Source of the DNA: Reticulomyxa filosa
Taxonomy: Eukaryota; Foraminifera; Reticulomyxidae
DNA: 21,169 nucleotides
Assembly: GCA_000512085.1 (NCBI GenBank)
Contig: ASPP01005307.1
Coordinates: 1 to 21,169 of the forward strand
Direction of reading: 5' to 3'
In this document: positions 1 to 9,099 of the stretch, piece after piece
Position numbering within the stretch: the first letter of the stretch is position 1
Layout of the letters: every line of letters starts with the position of its first letter
Notes under the pieces: generated by a model
What the model was told of the DNA's origin: nothing
Seen by the model: the letters and a program-made list of their open reading frames with translations, nothing else
Databases searched by the model: none
Position numbers and translations under genes: made by a program

Positions 1-677
1 CTTTGACTTGAGGATTCTTGTTTTGTTGAAACGACTTGACTTTTTCGACTATTTTGATATATATCGATATATCTATTTGTTCCTAGTTTATTTGAAGTGA
101 TATCGAGATAATTTTGACGATTTTTCACGATGATCGTTAATGATGATAATATAGATTTAATTTTTTTTTAATGATAAAGTGGAGCCATTCGACAAGGCAA
201 ATCAAGACCAAAATCACATTTCAAGCAATGCTCAAAGAAGCGCAATGGTATTTAAGCGGCAAACTGCAAAAATAAGTAAACACATCCAAGCGATTCATTG
301 CAATGTGAAGTGATCGCAAAGCAAAAGAAAAGCTTAAAAAAAAATATCACCCTTCATCATCATTGGCTATCTAAAGACCAACAGGGTAACAGCCAATAAA
401 TGGGGCTTCAAGAGTGCTGAAATACATATCATCATCGCGATCCGGCATCTCATTTAGATGCGCGGAAAGCACTCGCTCCAGCAACGTGTGAGAAACCGCA
501 GGCCCCGAGCAAGAAAAGGCCAATGAAGGCCCTAAAACCAAAGAAAAGGCCACCGAATGCCCGAAACCAAAGACAAAAATACTTCAACAAATTTTATGTT
601 TGTTTTACTTTATTTTTGATTGCAATAGTTTTTATTGTTGAATTTTGATTGATATTTAACTTTCAAAAAATCTGACG
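1..677. other. AT-rich region with possible coding remnants
   Basis: No complete gene is visible. About 174-313 on the plus strand reads without stops as a polar, basic peptide (it includes AQRSAMVFKRQTAKISKHIQ) and ends in TGA. About 371-553 on the minus strand is open and locally GC-richer than its surroundings; its end includes LNEMPDRDDDMYFSTLEAPF. Either could be an exon of a gene beyond the window edge or a decayed copy. I recognise no domain in either and see no paired splice sites. Confidence 0.3.
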
Positions 678-926
678 TCACCACTTGCTGAAGTGTAGTA
701 GAGTCTGAGCGTTGTCCCAAATGATCCTTGGATTCACTCTGAGCTGTCTCCTTGATTTCATCACGCTTTCGCGAGTTGATACTACTCGAATCATTGCATA
801 TCTATTCACTTCATGATTAGCAATGTTTTTTCTTTGTTCAGCGAATGTCTTACGATAAATGTCATAAAATTCTTTGTTTACAATCTTGATTTTCCTTTTG
901 TTCAATTTGTCCATTCTTGGCATCAT
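678..926 (-). CDS. Small basic hypothetical protein
   Basis: An 82-residue reading frame that starts at two consecutive ATG codons (MMPRMDKLNKRK) and ends at the stop at 678. It is rich in Lys and Arg and looks helical, with segments such as NKEFYDIYRKTFAEQRKN and NRYAMIRVVSTRESVMKSRR. Composition is more protein-like than most chance frames in this AT-rich DNA, but I recognise no family. It may be the last exon of a minus-strand gene whose earlier exons lie at 1008-1453, or a decayed fragment. No signal peptide or membrane segment is visible. Confidence 0.3.
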   Translation of the reverse strand: MMPRMDKLNKRKIKIVNKEFYDIYRKTFAEQRKNIANHEVNRYAMIRVVSTRESVMKSRRQLRVNPRIIWDNAQTLLHFSKW

Positions 927-1007
927 TGAAGTTATGAGCTAGTTGAATTAGCTCATTAACATTAACTGCAAAATAAACAAATAATGTCCGGAAATTTTCA
1001 GATGTTG

Positions 1008-1453
1008 CTAATTTAAGTTCTTTTTGGACTTGATTGTAGTGACTATAATCGTTGGCGTATTCACACAGGAATTATCGTTTAATTTGCATATTTTTCTTCC
1101 ATACGTTTTCAAGTTTGACTTCATCAATCTCCTTTTCTTCGTTTTGTTGTATACTTGATTATGTAATACAACTTGAAATGTTGAATATTGATACTTTGCT
1201 TTCTTCACAAGTCATCCGCTAATTCACTATCTGGCGTTTTGTGCAATTTGTATCGACGTTACTGGATTGTCGTTGGTGATTTCTGTGATCAGGTATATCA
1301 ATACCATATCCATTCTCAATGCTACCATGCATGCTGACATTTATTTCAGACCTGTCTGACTGTTTACCATTAAATTCGAATGTTTAGCATAGTGTAAAAA
1401 CACATTACCTCGACCGTCCGGATCAACTAGTGATTTTCGGGACCATCGGAGTT
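1008..1453 (-). other. Possible minus-strand exons, unassembled
   Basis: Two minus-strand pieces look coding. The segment 1453-1409 follows a good polypyrimidine acceptor (TTTTTTCTGTTTGGCAG) and ends at a GTAATG donor. In its only open frame it reads LRWSRKSLVDPDGR. The frame 1208-1008 is open for 66 codons and Lys-rich (NKTKKRRLMKSNLKTYGRK). I could not join them into one frame-consistent model, so they stay unassigned. If the first piece is read past the donor, it gives DGRGNVFLHYAKHSN, faintly ankyrin-like. Confidence 0.2.
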
Positions 1454-1680
1454 CTGCCAAACAGAAAAAACCTGGCATTTACCAATCTCTCAAAGGCGTC
1501 TAACACTCTTAAGATCTTTCGAATCTGTAATTAAGAACATATGAAATTATGTTGAATTTTAGACTTGAAATTGTATTTGAAAAATTGTCCGTTTGTTCTC
1601 TTTTCTTTGTATTCAAATGATATATCATCATTATCCAATTTCCTTTTTCTATGTTTAGGTAATGACTTGCACATGTTTTT

Positions 1681-2124
1681 TCATTTAATATTCAAAGCAA
1701 TCATACAATGAAATATGCAAAGTATTTTTAAATGATTCCATGCCAGTTCTTGTATTAAATATTTATACACTGACTTTGAATTTTTTTTTGTCGCCCTCCC
1801 AGCTGTATCCACCAAAAATGAAATGATATCATTGACCAAATATATATAAGAAATAAGTGATGCAATATCATCACAAATATGTATTGAGCCAAATTGGAAA
1901 GCGTTGTCATCTTCACTATATTCAATTGATAATCCTATCACAAAGCAATATCATTTCATCATTTCTTGTCTAGATACAAAACTGTGACTTTGTTATCATT
2001 GTTACTACTCCAAACACTTACATGTTCCATAGTTAATGTATGTTTATAATATCGGCCAAAACAGTAAAGTGGTTTTATTATTGTCTTTGTTTTTGTTATC
2101 CACAAATTTCACTACACAGCGCTC
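1681..2124 (-). pseudogene. Kelch-type family fragment, copy 1 (broken)
   Basis: Reading the minus strand from about 2124 gives, in order, CVVKFVDNKNKDNN, then in a shifted frame KHTLTMEHVSVWSSNNDN, then RQEMMK and GLSIEYSEDDNAFQFGSIHI followed by CDDIASLISYIYLVNDIISF, ending near 1681. The same blocks occur in the same order in the fragment at 18050-18732, so both belong to one family. At least one frameshift and internal stops separate the blocks. The middle part present in copy 2 (GG-N-NHLLFIT, SVFDLN-FQFI) is missing here, which points to an internal deletion. From memory the blocks match a multicopy kelch-type repeat family of Reticulomyxa; kelch repeats form beta-propeller interaction modules. 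This copy cannot encode an intact propeller. Confidence 0.62.
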
Positions 2125-2591
2125 AAAGATTTTTTTGGAGTTAGTGAACTATGTAAGACACTTGAGCGCAAAGTGAAACAAACGATACGACGCACAATAT
2201 GGAAGGATATTTAACTCAAAAATTTTTTTGTTTTTTTACTGTTGATATTAACAATATCAATTAATTCTCTAACTCTGCTAAATCCTTGCAATACTTTAAC
2301 TATACGAGCAATAAACTTTTTTTGAAAATGCCACAATTTTATTAAAATTCTTTATTGATAACAGATAATGTGCGATTCTTGTATGAAAAAAGTAATGTAA
2401 GTTTAGAAAGACTTCTATTTAGTAAATTTGTTGTCTTAATGTTCGGTGATAAATGTTTATGTTTTGTTCGAACACATCGCTTTTCGAGAAAGTGCAATTC
2501 AGTAAAAGTTGGTGCTATAAAAACTGTATACCCACTCTCAACTCGTTGCAACATCAACACTCAATGAAAAGTGAAGAGAAGATAACAAAGC
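2125..2591. other. Upstream flank of kelch fragment, no clear gene
   Basis: AT-rich sequence with long T and A runs. The minus strand is open at 2560-2342 and contains TFTELHFLEKRC followed by VRTKHKHL. It could be the eroded N-terminal part of the kelch-type copy at 1681-2124, because such proteins begin with a short segment before the first repeat. The resemblance is too weak to call. The plus-strand frame over the same bases is its shadow. Confidence 0.25.
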
Positions 2592-2984
2592 TCATGGTTT
2601 TTTTCGCACAATAGGTGGAGCAACTAGTGGTGGAGCAACAGAAAATTTGCTAGTGAATAAATTTGAGGGTATTTTGGATTGTGAAGGCGGAGGTGGTGGA
2701 GGTGGGGGAGGGAGATTGAGCAAATTCGGATATATGGAAGGAGCATTAACTGAAGGAACGTTTATTGGCGTATCGAAAGTAGTTGGAGTGCGAATATTAT
2801 TTGTTTTGAGCGGCTGTGATTGTTGTTTATTATTAATGTGAGCATGGGGAGCTTCACCTTCACCCATGTTGATATAAAAAAAAGAAGCAAATTCATTGTC
2901 GGAATTGAGCGAAATATCAGGCTTGATGGTAACAGCAGTTTCATTGGAGGGATATGCACTACACACTTGAAAACAGGTCATCAA
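2592..2984 (-). CDS. Possible proline-rich alternative 3' exon of the TBP-like gene
   Basis: A minus-strand frame just downstream of the TBP core and overlapping its stop. It reads KPDISLNSDNEFASFFYIN, then a Ser/Thr/Asn-rich stretch, nine consecutive Pro encoded by the GGT/GGA-rich tract near 2690-2710 on the plus strand, then SVAPPLVAPPIVRKKP and a stop at 2592. Composition is typical of a disordered coding exon. A 43-nt GT-AG intron (2964-2922) would join it in frame after Ser358 and bypass the TAG at 2959, giving a Pro-rich C-terminal extension. That intron is about half the length of the others here. The frame could also be real sequence separated from the core by a deletion, or a non-coding 3' region. 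Confidence 0.4.
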   Translation of the reverse strand: MMTCFQVCSAYPSNETAVTIKPDISLNSDNEFASFFYINMGEGEAPHAHINNKQQSQPLKTNNIRTPTTFDTPINVPSVNAPSIYPNLLNLPPPPPPPPPSQSKIPSNLFTSKFSVAPPLVAPPIVRKKP

Positions 2985-4197
2985 AGTATTCTTTCAACTC
3001 CAAAATGCCTTGGACACCAAGTATATGAATGGCACCATTTTTAAAAATATGAGCACTTCCTTTGGTATACGTACTGTGAATGTAACGAAGATATTCTGCA
3101 GAATACATTTCTGGATCCAAATCAGCATTGTCTGGACACCCCCTTTCCAAGCCCTTTAAATCAATTCCGTGAGCTAACTTTGCTGTCCCACTCAAACCGG
3201 CAATCGTCACTTTTTTAACCACACTTTTTATATCTAATTCGACCTTAATGCATTTGCGAATTTTTGCGACTATTTTGCGAATGGCGACGATCCCTATATA
3301 TTATATTTAATACATGTGATCAAATAAATTTGTCCGTCTTTGATAAGAAAAGAAAAATGAATGAGTTGTACACAAGACCAATAATCGAAGATTTCACTCC
3401 AATAACGGTGATGGTGCCAGTAGTGAAAATATTTCCAATGACATTTGGATTTCGAATTTGTATTCGAATGACTACCATATCTTTTGGATTGAAAAATACA
3501 TTGGGTAATTTCCGTGATAATTCGTGCAAGTTTAATGTCATTCCTATATTTGTGGAAAGGTTCATTGCGGTTATTTTTGGAGGTTCTTTCCATTGACTTC
3601 CGAACTTGGACGGCGGAAGTTCGTTTATTACTTCATTGTTTGCCATGTATCCTTTCTGTGCTTTCATCGAACTGCTATTGTTATCGTTACGAAATATCTC
3701 TTCGGGAACTCCATTGAGATATAGTACCTTGTTCGTTTGTTGAGGTTGCTGCAGCTGTTTTACTTGCTTCGACTTATCAAAAGCAGGTGAAACTATCGGT
3801 GGAATAGACGGGATAGACTGGGGTGGATAAGGGTAAGAGCAACCATATGGATGCGTGGATTGGCATTTATTGACTTGATGACAAGAATAGTGATATCCAT
3901 GAGAATAAACATTTGGATGGTATGCTGTATTTGAAACTACTCTTTGTTTTTGCTGAGTGTCCGATAATTGCGCTTCGGATAATGTTCGTTTATTATTGGT
4001 AGTATAAATATTTTTTGGCAATGTCGAATCATTTTCTTGCTTTATGTTTTCACTCACTGGGTTTGAATGGATAGATTTTTCTACGTCCGATTCTTCGTCA
4101 CTGTTCATTCACAATATATACAAGGCGAAATAGTTCTTCCTATCTCCACATCATTAACATAGTCTTTGTCTTACCTATCAAAGCCATATGCTGACAT
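2959..4197 (-). CDS. Divergent TATA-binding protein (TBP/TBP-like factor)
   Basis: Nuclear general transcription factor of the TBP family, which binds promoter DNA as a saddle of two direct repeats. My model has exons 4197-4175, 4100-3379 and 3293-2959, with introns of 74 and 85 nt; phases agree and give 359 residues. The start reads MSAYGFDSDEESDVEKS; an unspliced start at 4108 (MNSDEESD) is the alternative. Residues 1 to about 180 are low-complexity and rich in Gln, Ser, Tyr and Pro. Repeat 1 starts near residue 182 (PKITAMNLSTNIG, NPKDMVVIRIQIRNP, NIFTTGTITVIGVKS) and is followed by the basic linker helix IVAIRKIVAKIRK. Repeat 2 runs to about 356 (DPEMY, HIFKNGAIHILGV). Of the four DNA-intercalating Phe positions of TBP, two are Phe (233, 332) and two are changed (Met216, Tyr312). 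It may therefore be a TBP-like factor rather than canonical TBP. Spacing across the splice site matches human TBP residue for residue. Confidence 0.86.
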
Positions 4198-5202
4198 AAT
4201 TCGAAGTTTGCAATGTGTTCCTTTTTTTGCTTGTCACTGCAACCCGAAACATATATAGTTTCAATGTTTAAAAATTTTACAATTTGGGTTAAATAAGAAA
4301 TTTCATTGTAAAAAAAAATTTGATAAATATTAAGGTGTGGTGAATCCGATATGTGGAATCAGCGCGTTAACACAACATAGGTACGTCTTAAATTTGCAAA
4401 ATAGCAAATGTTTCTTATATTAGTTTTTTTTTGGTAATATGTCCTTGTCATGCCGTACCTAAGTGGGAAATAAATAATTGACAGCAAAAAAATAATAATA
4501 ATAATTAACTATTACTAAATTTTTAAAAAAAAACGAGTCTTTAATCTTCATCAAAATTTTCAAAAAAATTAGCAATTTAGTAAAAACTAAATACATTTAA
4601 TCTCTAGGATGTATTATTTTAAAAAATTTTGATAGTTTTTCATTCAAAATTTAAATGTTTACAGAGATTACACGCAATATTTTTCGATGTGACAATTTTT
4701 TGGATGTGCTGGATGTGTTGGGCTTTTACTTTGGATGATAATCAAAAGGTAATTTGAGCAAACCAGAGTTCTTTTGATATTCAATACGAAAACTTAGCTC
4801 AGCGTATTCATTTTAGCGTATACAGGTTCTGTATCTAAGTAAATATGTTTCACGCTGGCAAATTATTGTAATTTTAATATTTGTTATTCAACTTTCCATT
4901 GATTTGCTCGTCCTAATTTCTTTTTTAACGGCAGACATAAACACATAAAAACTATTGGATTGTGTTTATTTTATAATAGTATTACAATCAGCTATTGTAA
5001 ACCTTCTCTATTTACCATTCAGTCTGTAACAGTTCTGTTGTAAAAGCCAAATTGAAAAACATAAGTTAAATGACTATTCTCTCCTGAAGTGAAGCGTTTG
5101 CTAATGCATCTTGATTACATGATTTTGATTAAGAAGAGAAAAATTTAGATAGGGTTTGGTAAGTTGTTGTGATAACAACAATGAATATTTGAAAGAATTG
5201 AT
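4198..5202. other. Intergenic, AT-rich, no gene seen
   Basis: About 1 kb between the TBP-like gene start and the 3' end of the Vma12-like gene. It holds the promoter of the TBP-like gene at its left end and the 3' flank of the Vma12-like gene at its right end. It has many A and T homopolymers, and I found no exon with both coding character and splice sites on either strand, and no RNA gene. Confidence 0.5.
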
Positions 5203-5959
5203 TCAAGAAGTTTTTAATTTGTGAATTACTTCCTTTTTTTGGGGCGTTTTTTTGGCACTTCTTTCTTCCTTTTCTTGTCGTGCAATGAGCAAGAAAATAT
5301 CAACCAAAACACCCAATAAAAGTCCCACGCATCCACAAACAATATTCATACCCGGAGTATGTTGAAAAAAATGATGGGATAAATAATAAAATACAAAAAA
5401 TGATCCCACTAAGACTATGATCAAATGCAAGGCTTGTGTGGACTCTTTGAACGCTTCTGCGAAATCCTTTCCCACATGTCCGGTGCCCGCTTTTGCATTA
5501 TCCGCGTGATATGTGGTCAGTTTTTCATATTCACGTTGATCCTGTTTTGAGCGAAGCTGAAGCAAATGTTCTTCAAATTGCAATTGTTCTTTGGATTTGC
5601 CGGCTTTTTCTTTAATAGATTTTGCAGTTGGAACACAGAAATCGCTTTCATGCAATAACTCGTGACAATAATACTTTTGCGTGGTCTGGTGCTCGTTTAA
5701 TCTATAATTTTATGCAATAGTGATCTGTTCAATGTTTTAAAATGAATTGTCTTTTAGACTTCCTATTTTTGAAAGACGACTGTACTTACGTATTGGCAAC
5801 GAGCGATACGTCTGATAAAGTGACGAATTCCTTGGTTTCTAGTGGTTTGATTAATGACCTCAAGTTTTCATTTTTTTCAGAAAGAAGCTCCATACATTTT
5901 GCGACTGCATTTTTGAACGCTGCAGACGGAACAAAGTTAAGTATATTTGGTGATGACAT
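5203..5959 (-). CDS. Vma12/TMEM199-type V-ATPase assembly factor
   Basis: An ER membrane protein of the Vma12 (TMEM199, Vph2) family, which helps assemble the V0 sector of the vacuolar H+-ATPase. Two exons, 5959-5790 and 5701-5203, flank an 88-nt intron with donor CGTAAGT and acceptor TTATAG; phase 2 matches and the product is 222 residues. The N-terminus MSSPNILNFVPSAAF leads to a helical cytosolic part with the family hallmark YYCHELLHESDFCVP (compare YLHELLEGSEIYLP in human TMEM199). This is followed by KSKEQLQFEEHLLQLRSKQ and REYEKLT. Two hydrophobic segments follow, around LHLIIVLVGSFFVFYYL and MNIVCGCVGLLLGVLVDIFLL, then a Lys-rich cytosolic tail. Two membrane spans after a long N-terminal domain is the expected topology. 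The gene is divergent from the queuine transferase gene. Confidence 0.87.
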
Positions 5960-6177
5960 AATTAATTTTTTTCAAACAAAAAAACTCAAGAACCTTGCAA
6001 CTTTTTTGGATAGTTTGTTCTTGTGTGAGAAAGTTGTGTGATTAATAAATTTTTTAAATTCTTCATTATTGTTATAGAAGTAGGCTCAAGTTTTCAAAAG
6101 TTGTACCGGAACAAGTGGCACAGGTCCCCCTTTAAATAATAGTGCGACATTAAATTGCAAATCGATCAATTTTAAGT
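5960..6177. promoter_or_regulatory. Divergent promoter region, Vma12-like / QTRT1
   Basis: The 218 bases between two divergently oriented start codons must hold the 5' ends and core promoters of both genes. The sequence is AT-rich with T tracts and has no clear TATA consensus at a defined distance. The assignment is by position only. Confidence 0.4.
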
Positions 6178-7475
6178 ATGAGTGGGTTGGAATTTAAGGT
6201 ATTGGGTAAAGCAACTTGCGCTCGACGAGGACAATTAAAAACAAGACACGGAGTAGTAGAGACTCCAGTGTTCATGCCGGTGGGTACGCAAGGAGCAATT
6301 AAAGGTGTAACATTTGAAGAAATGAACAAGATGGGATGTCAAATATTGTTATGTAACACTTATCATTTGGGTTTGAGACCAGATACAAAAGTCATTGATT
6401 CGCTGGGTGGGATCCATGATTTCAAAGGATGGGGTAATAATGTGTTGACAGACAGTGGAGGATTTCAAATGGTATCACTGTTGGAATTAGCAGAAATTAA
6501 TGAAGAGGGAGTGAAATTTCAAAGTCCAATGGACGGTACAGAAATGATGTTGACACCAGAAAAGTCAATGGAATTGCAACATGAGATCGGAAGCGACATT
6601 ATGATGGCGTTAGACGACGTAGTGCCAGCTATGTGCACTGACGAAAAGAGATTCGAAGAAGCGTGCTATCGCACTATTCGTTGGATTGATCGATGTATCA
6701 AAGCACACGAAGTCAAAGACTTAAAAAATAACGTTAGTTTTAGTCAAAAACAAATTTGTTTGGAATCGTCCAGGGTGGGCTAAACGCGAAATTGCGAAAG
6801 TACTGTTTAGAAGAAATGTGCAAGCGGGACAAATATTTGCCTGGTTATGCTATAGGTATGTTGTAATTAATATTTATAATCGATATATTTTTTTGTTTCG
6901 AAATGTAACTAATGCACTTTATGTCCTTCCCTTTGACAAAAAAAGGTGGACTATGTGGAGGCGAAGCCAAGAACGATTTTTGGAAAACAGTTTATCAATG
7001 CACACAAATATTGCCTCACAGCAAACCCAGATATGTGATGGGTGTTGGATTCCCTTTGGATTTGGTTGTATGTGTTGCATTGGGTGCCGACATGTTTGAT
7101 TGTGTTTACCCTTGTCGCACAGCACGCTTTGGAACTGCCTTGGTTCGCTCTGGAGAGCTGCACTTGAAATCAAGTCAATTCAAATTTGATTTTGCTCCTA
7201 TTGATGACACGTGCACTTGCTCTACTTGTCTTCATTACACCAGAGCCTATTTGCACACTGTTGCTACCAAAGAATCCACTGCAGCTTCGTTATTAACTGT
7301 TCATAATATATACTATCTACTAAATTTAATGAAACAAATGCGCACTCATATTCAAAATGGATCTTTTCACTCTTTTGTCAAAGAGTTTATGCACAATATG
7401 TTCCCCAATGGACCAAAAACGTATCCTACTTGGTGTATTGCTGCTTTTCACACTGTAGGAATTGACTTCTCCTAA
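6178..7475 (+). CDS. QTRT1: Queuine tRNA-ribosyltransferase catalytic subunit
   Basis: The catalytic subunit of eukaryotic tRNA-guanine transglycosylase, which swaps the wobble guanine of GUN-anticodon tRNAs (Tyr, His, Asn, Asp) for queuine. Near-complete family match: [43 protein letters not shown] with the conserved Asp92, the GGL segment after [27 protein letters not shown] with the nucleophile Asp, the Zn ligands in TCTCSTC plus His of LTVHNIYYL, and PTW near the C-terminus. One clear 90-nt intron lies at 6856-6945 (ATAG|GTATGT ... AAAAG|GTGGA, phase 1). The frame breaks once between DLKNN (near 6732) and NLFGIVQ (6753). Either one base is missing, perhaps in the A run of CAAAAAC at 6745-6751, or the 11-nt GT-AG segment 6733-6743 is removed. 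The rest is intact, so this is very likely a functional gene. Confidence 0.95.
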
Positions 7476-7635
7476 ATGTTATGCTGCTTCCTCTAAACTA
7501 CTTGATAAACTACTTTTTCTTGGCAATATATTGCCGATAAAAATTTTTTTTAACTTATTAAAAGTTGCTTTATCATCGATTGCTTTCGGCTTACTGTTCA
7601 AAAGGGGGGCTATAACAAAAAGTACGTTTAAAAAA

Positions 7636-8388
7636 ATGAGTATTTCTAAAAGGCACACCCAGCAACGAAAGAACCTTCCTTATCATGAGATTCAATCACG
7701 AAGACTATGTCTGCTGCATGCAGTCAATGCAATACTTGGAAACAGTGTTTACAGCAAGAAAGACCTAGATTCTTTTTGCAAAGAAATGGATGCAAGTTTT
7801 TTGAACAGACACCACTCATGGCTGTTAAGTACGAAAAAATTGTGGACAATATTTTGTATGCGGTATATTGATGTCAAATAGTGGCGACGGTAACTATGAT
7901 GCCAATGTATTAATGATGGCGTTGGAAAAAAAAACTATATGGTGGAGTGGTTTGATGCTCGCAAAAGTTCTTTTATATTTTTTCTAAGAAATTTTGGAGT
8001 GTCTCAAATTAATTATTACCAAAAAATATATATGTGTGAATGTGATAATCAAAAAATTTGAATAGTTGATACATTTGATTTGAAAGATATAACAAAGAGC
8101 GATTTTGCAGGGTTTGTATTAAATATCCCCCGCAAAAAATTTCACTTTTTTGAAGGAAGACATTGGTTGACTGTCAAAAATGTTGAGGACAAATGGTGGA
8201 ACTTGGATTCTTCCAAAAAGGTACCTGAAGAAATGGACTCTGAAAAAGCAACGAAGTTCATTTGTGAATGGATTCACAAGCGGGGGGAATTGATGATCAT
8301 TCGAAAAGTGCAACAGTCGGTAACTTCGTCTGACACTTTGAATAGAAGCGAAACATTAACAAGTGAAACAATTGAGGAAAAGAAGTAA
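7636..8388 (+). CDS. Josephin-domain deubiquitinase (JOSD1/2-like)
   Basis: A cysteine protease of the Josephin (ataxin-3/JOSD) family that cleaves ubiquitin conjugates. It starts at ATG 7636 (MSISKRHTQQRKNLPYHEIQ) with the catalytic Cys in RRLCLLHAVNAILG. Next come DLDSFCKEMD and FLNRHHSWLL, then GDGNYDANVLMMALE. The last exon, 8066-8388, carries DFAGFVLNIP, the catalytic His in GRHWLTVKN and the catalytic Asn/Asp in WWNLDS. It is short, like JOSD proteins, without the ubiquitin-interacting motifs of ataxin-3. The intron 7967-8065 (99 nt) is well supported. The first junction is uncertain: the natural donor at 7829 with the acceptor at 7881 leaves the frame one base short, while a 40-nt intron 7842-7881 is frame-consistent but adds residues. 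The A9 run at 7926-7934 must be ten A to read NYMVEWFDAR. All three catalytic positions are kept, so I treat the breaks as probable sequence errors. It lies 160 bp behind QTRT1. Confidence 0.84.
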
Positions 8389-9099
8389 GTATACTGGAGG
8401 AAAAAAAGGGAAAAAATGCTTCGGGGCTTTTTTGTTTTAACAAGTTGCTAAACAATCTTAATTACTGTCAGGTCCTTCTCGTAATATGTAGAAATGACGA
8501 TGTTACACTTAAAAAATATTGTCATTAACGTGCTTGAATCATCGCACATATATCTATTATTTCCTGTAACAAATGAATTAGTACCGCAAAATGGTCATTG
8601 CAAAAAAATCTTGATTATATTAGTTTATCATGGCTCCACATTTTCACAGGTTGCTTTTGATTGTTTTCAAAATACAAAGCAAAGAAGCAAACGCGCACAA
8701 AAGAACATAATTTTCAACGAAGACAAATAAATGACAGAAAGCAAAAAAGAAGAAACAAACACCAAACTGTCCCCAAAGAAAGCATAAACAACAAACATAC
8801 ACAAAGAAGAAGGAAAAAATAAAACATAATAAAAATAAAAAAATAATTTGAATTATGGATTTTTTCCTTTTTTATGTTTACGAAGATTAAGATTGCACAC
8901 AAATAGGTCACAAAATAGATCTGAGAATACGAAAACATTATAAAAGTCACATAAATAAAAGAAATTTGTGCAATCGTTTTCGGAGTATCAATCAAAACAT
9001 CAACTGTGAAAGAGAGAAAGTTTAAAAAGTAATAATTTCCTTTCACTTTGTGCACTCGCAAAAAAACAAAAAAATGTGTACAGAAAAGGGGTTTACTTA
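8389..9099. other. Convergent intergenic region, no gene seen
   Basis: Sequence between the Josephin gene and the 3' end of the minus-strand disordered gene. It is AT-rich, with an A-rich stretch at 8740-8860. The long Phe/Leu-rich minus-strand frame here looks like a by-product of that A-rich composition. A GTAAGT overlaps the Josephin stop codon (8385-8390) and could act as a donor, but I found no convincing downstream exon. Confidence 0.45.

Noticed and set aside
2355-2567. Plus-strand 70-codon frame
   Set aside because: It is opposite a minus-strand frame of similar length in AT-rich DNA; neither shows a domain, and the plus frame has no splice or promoter context.
3264-3717. Plus-strand frames opposite the TBP repeat exons
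   Set aside because: The minus strand encodes recognisable TBP sequence here, so these are shadows.
8494-8730. Plus-strand frame downstream of the Josephin gene
   Set aside because: No domain or coding composition; the potential GTAAGT donor at the Josephin stop has no convincing matching acceptor exon.
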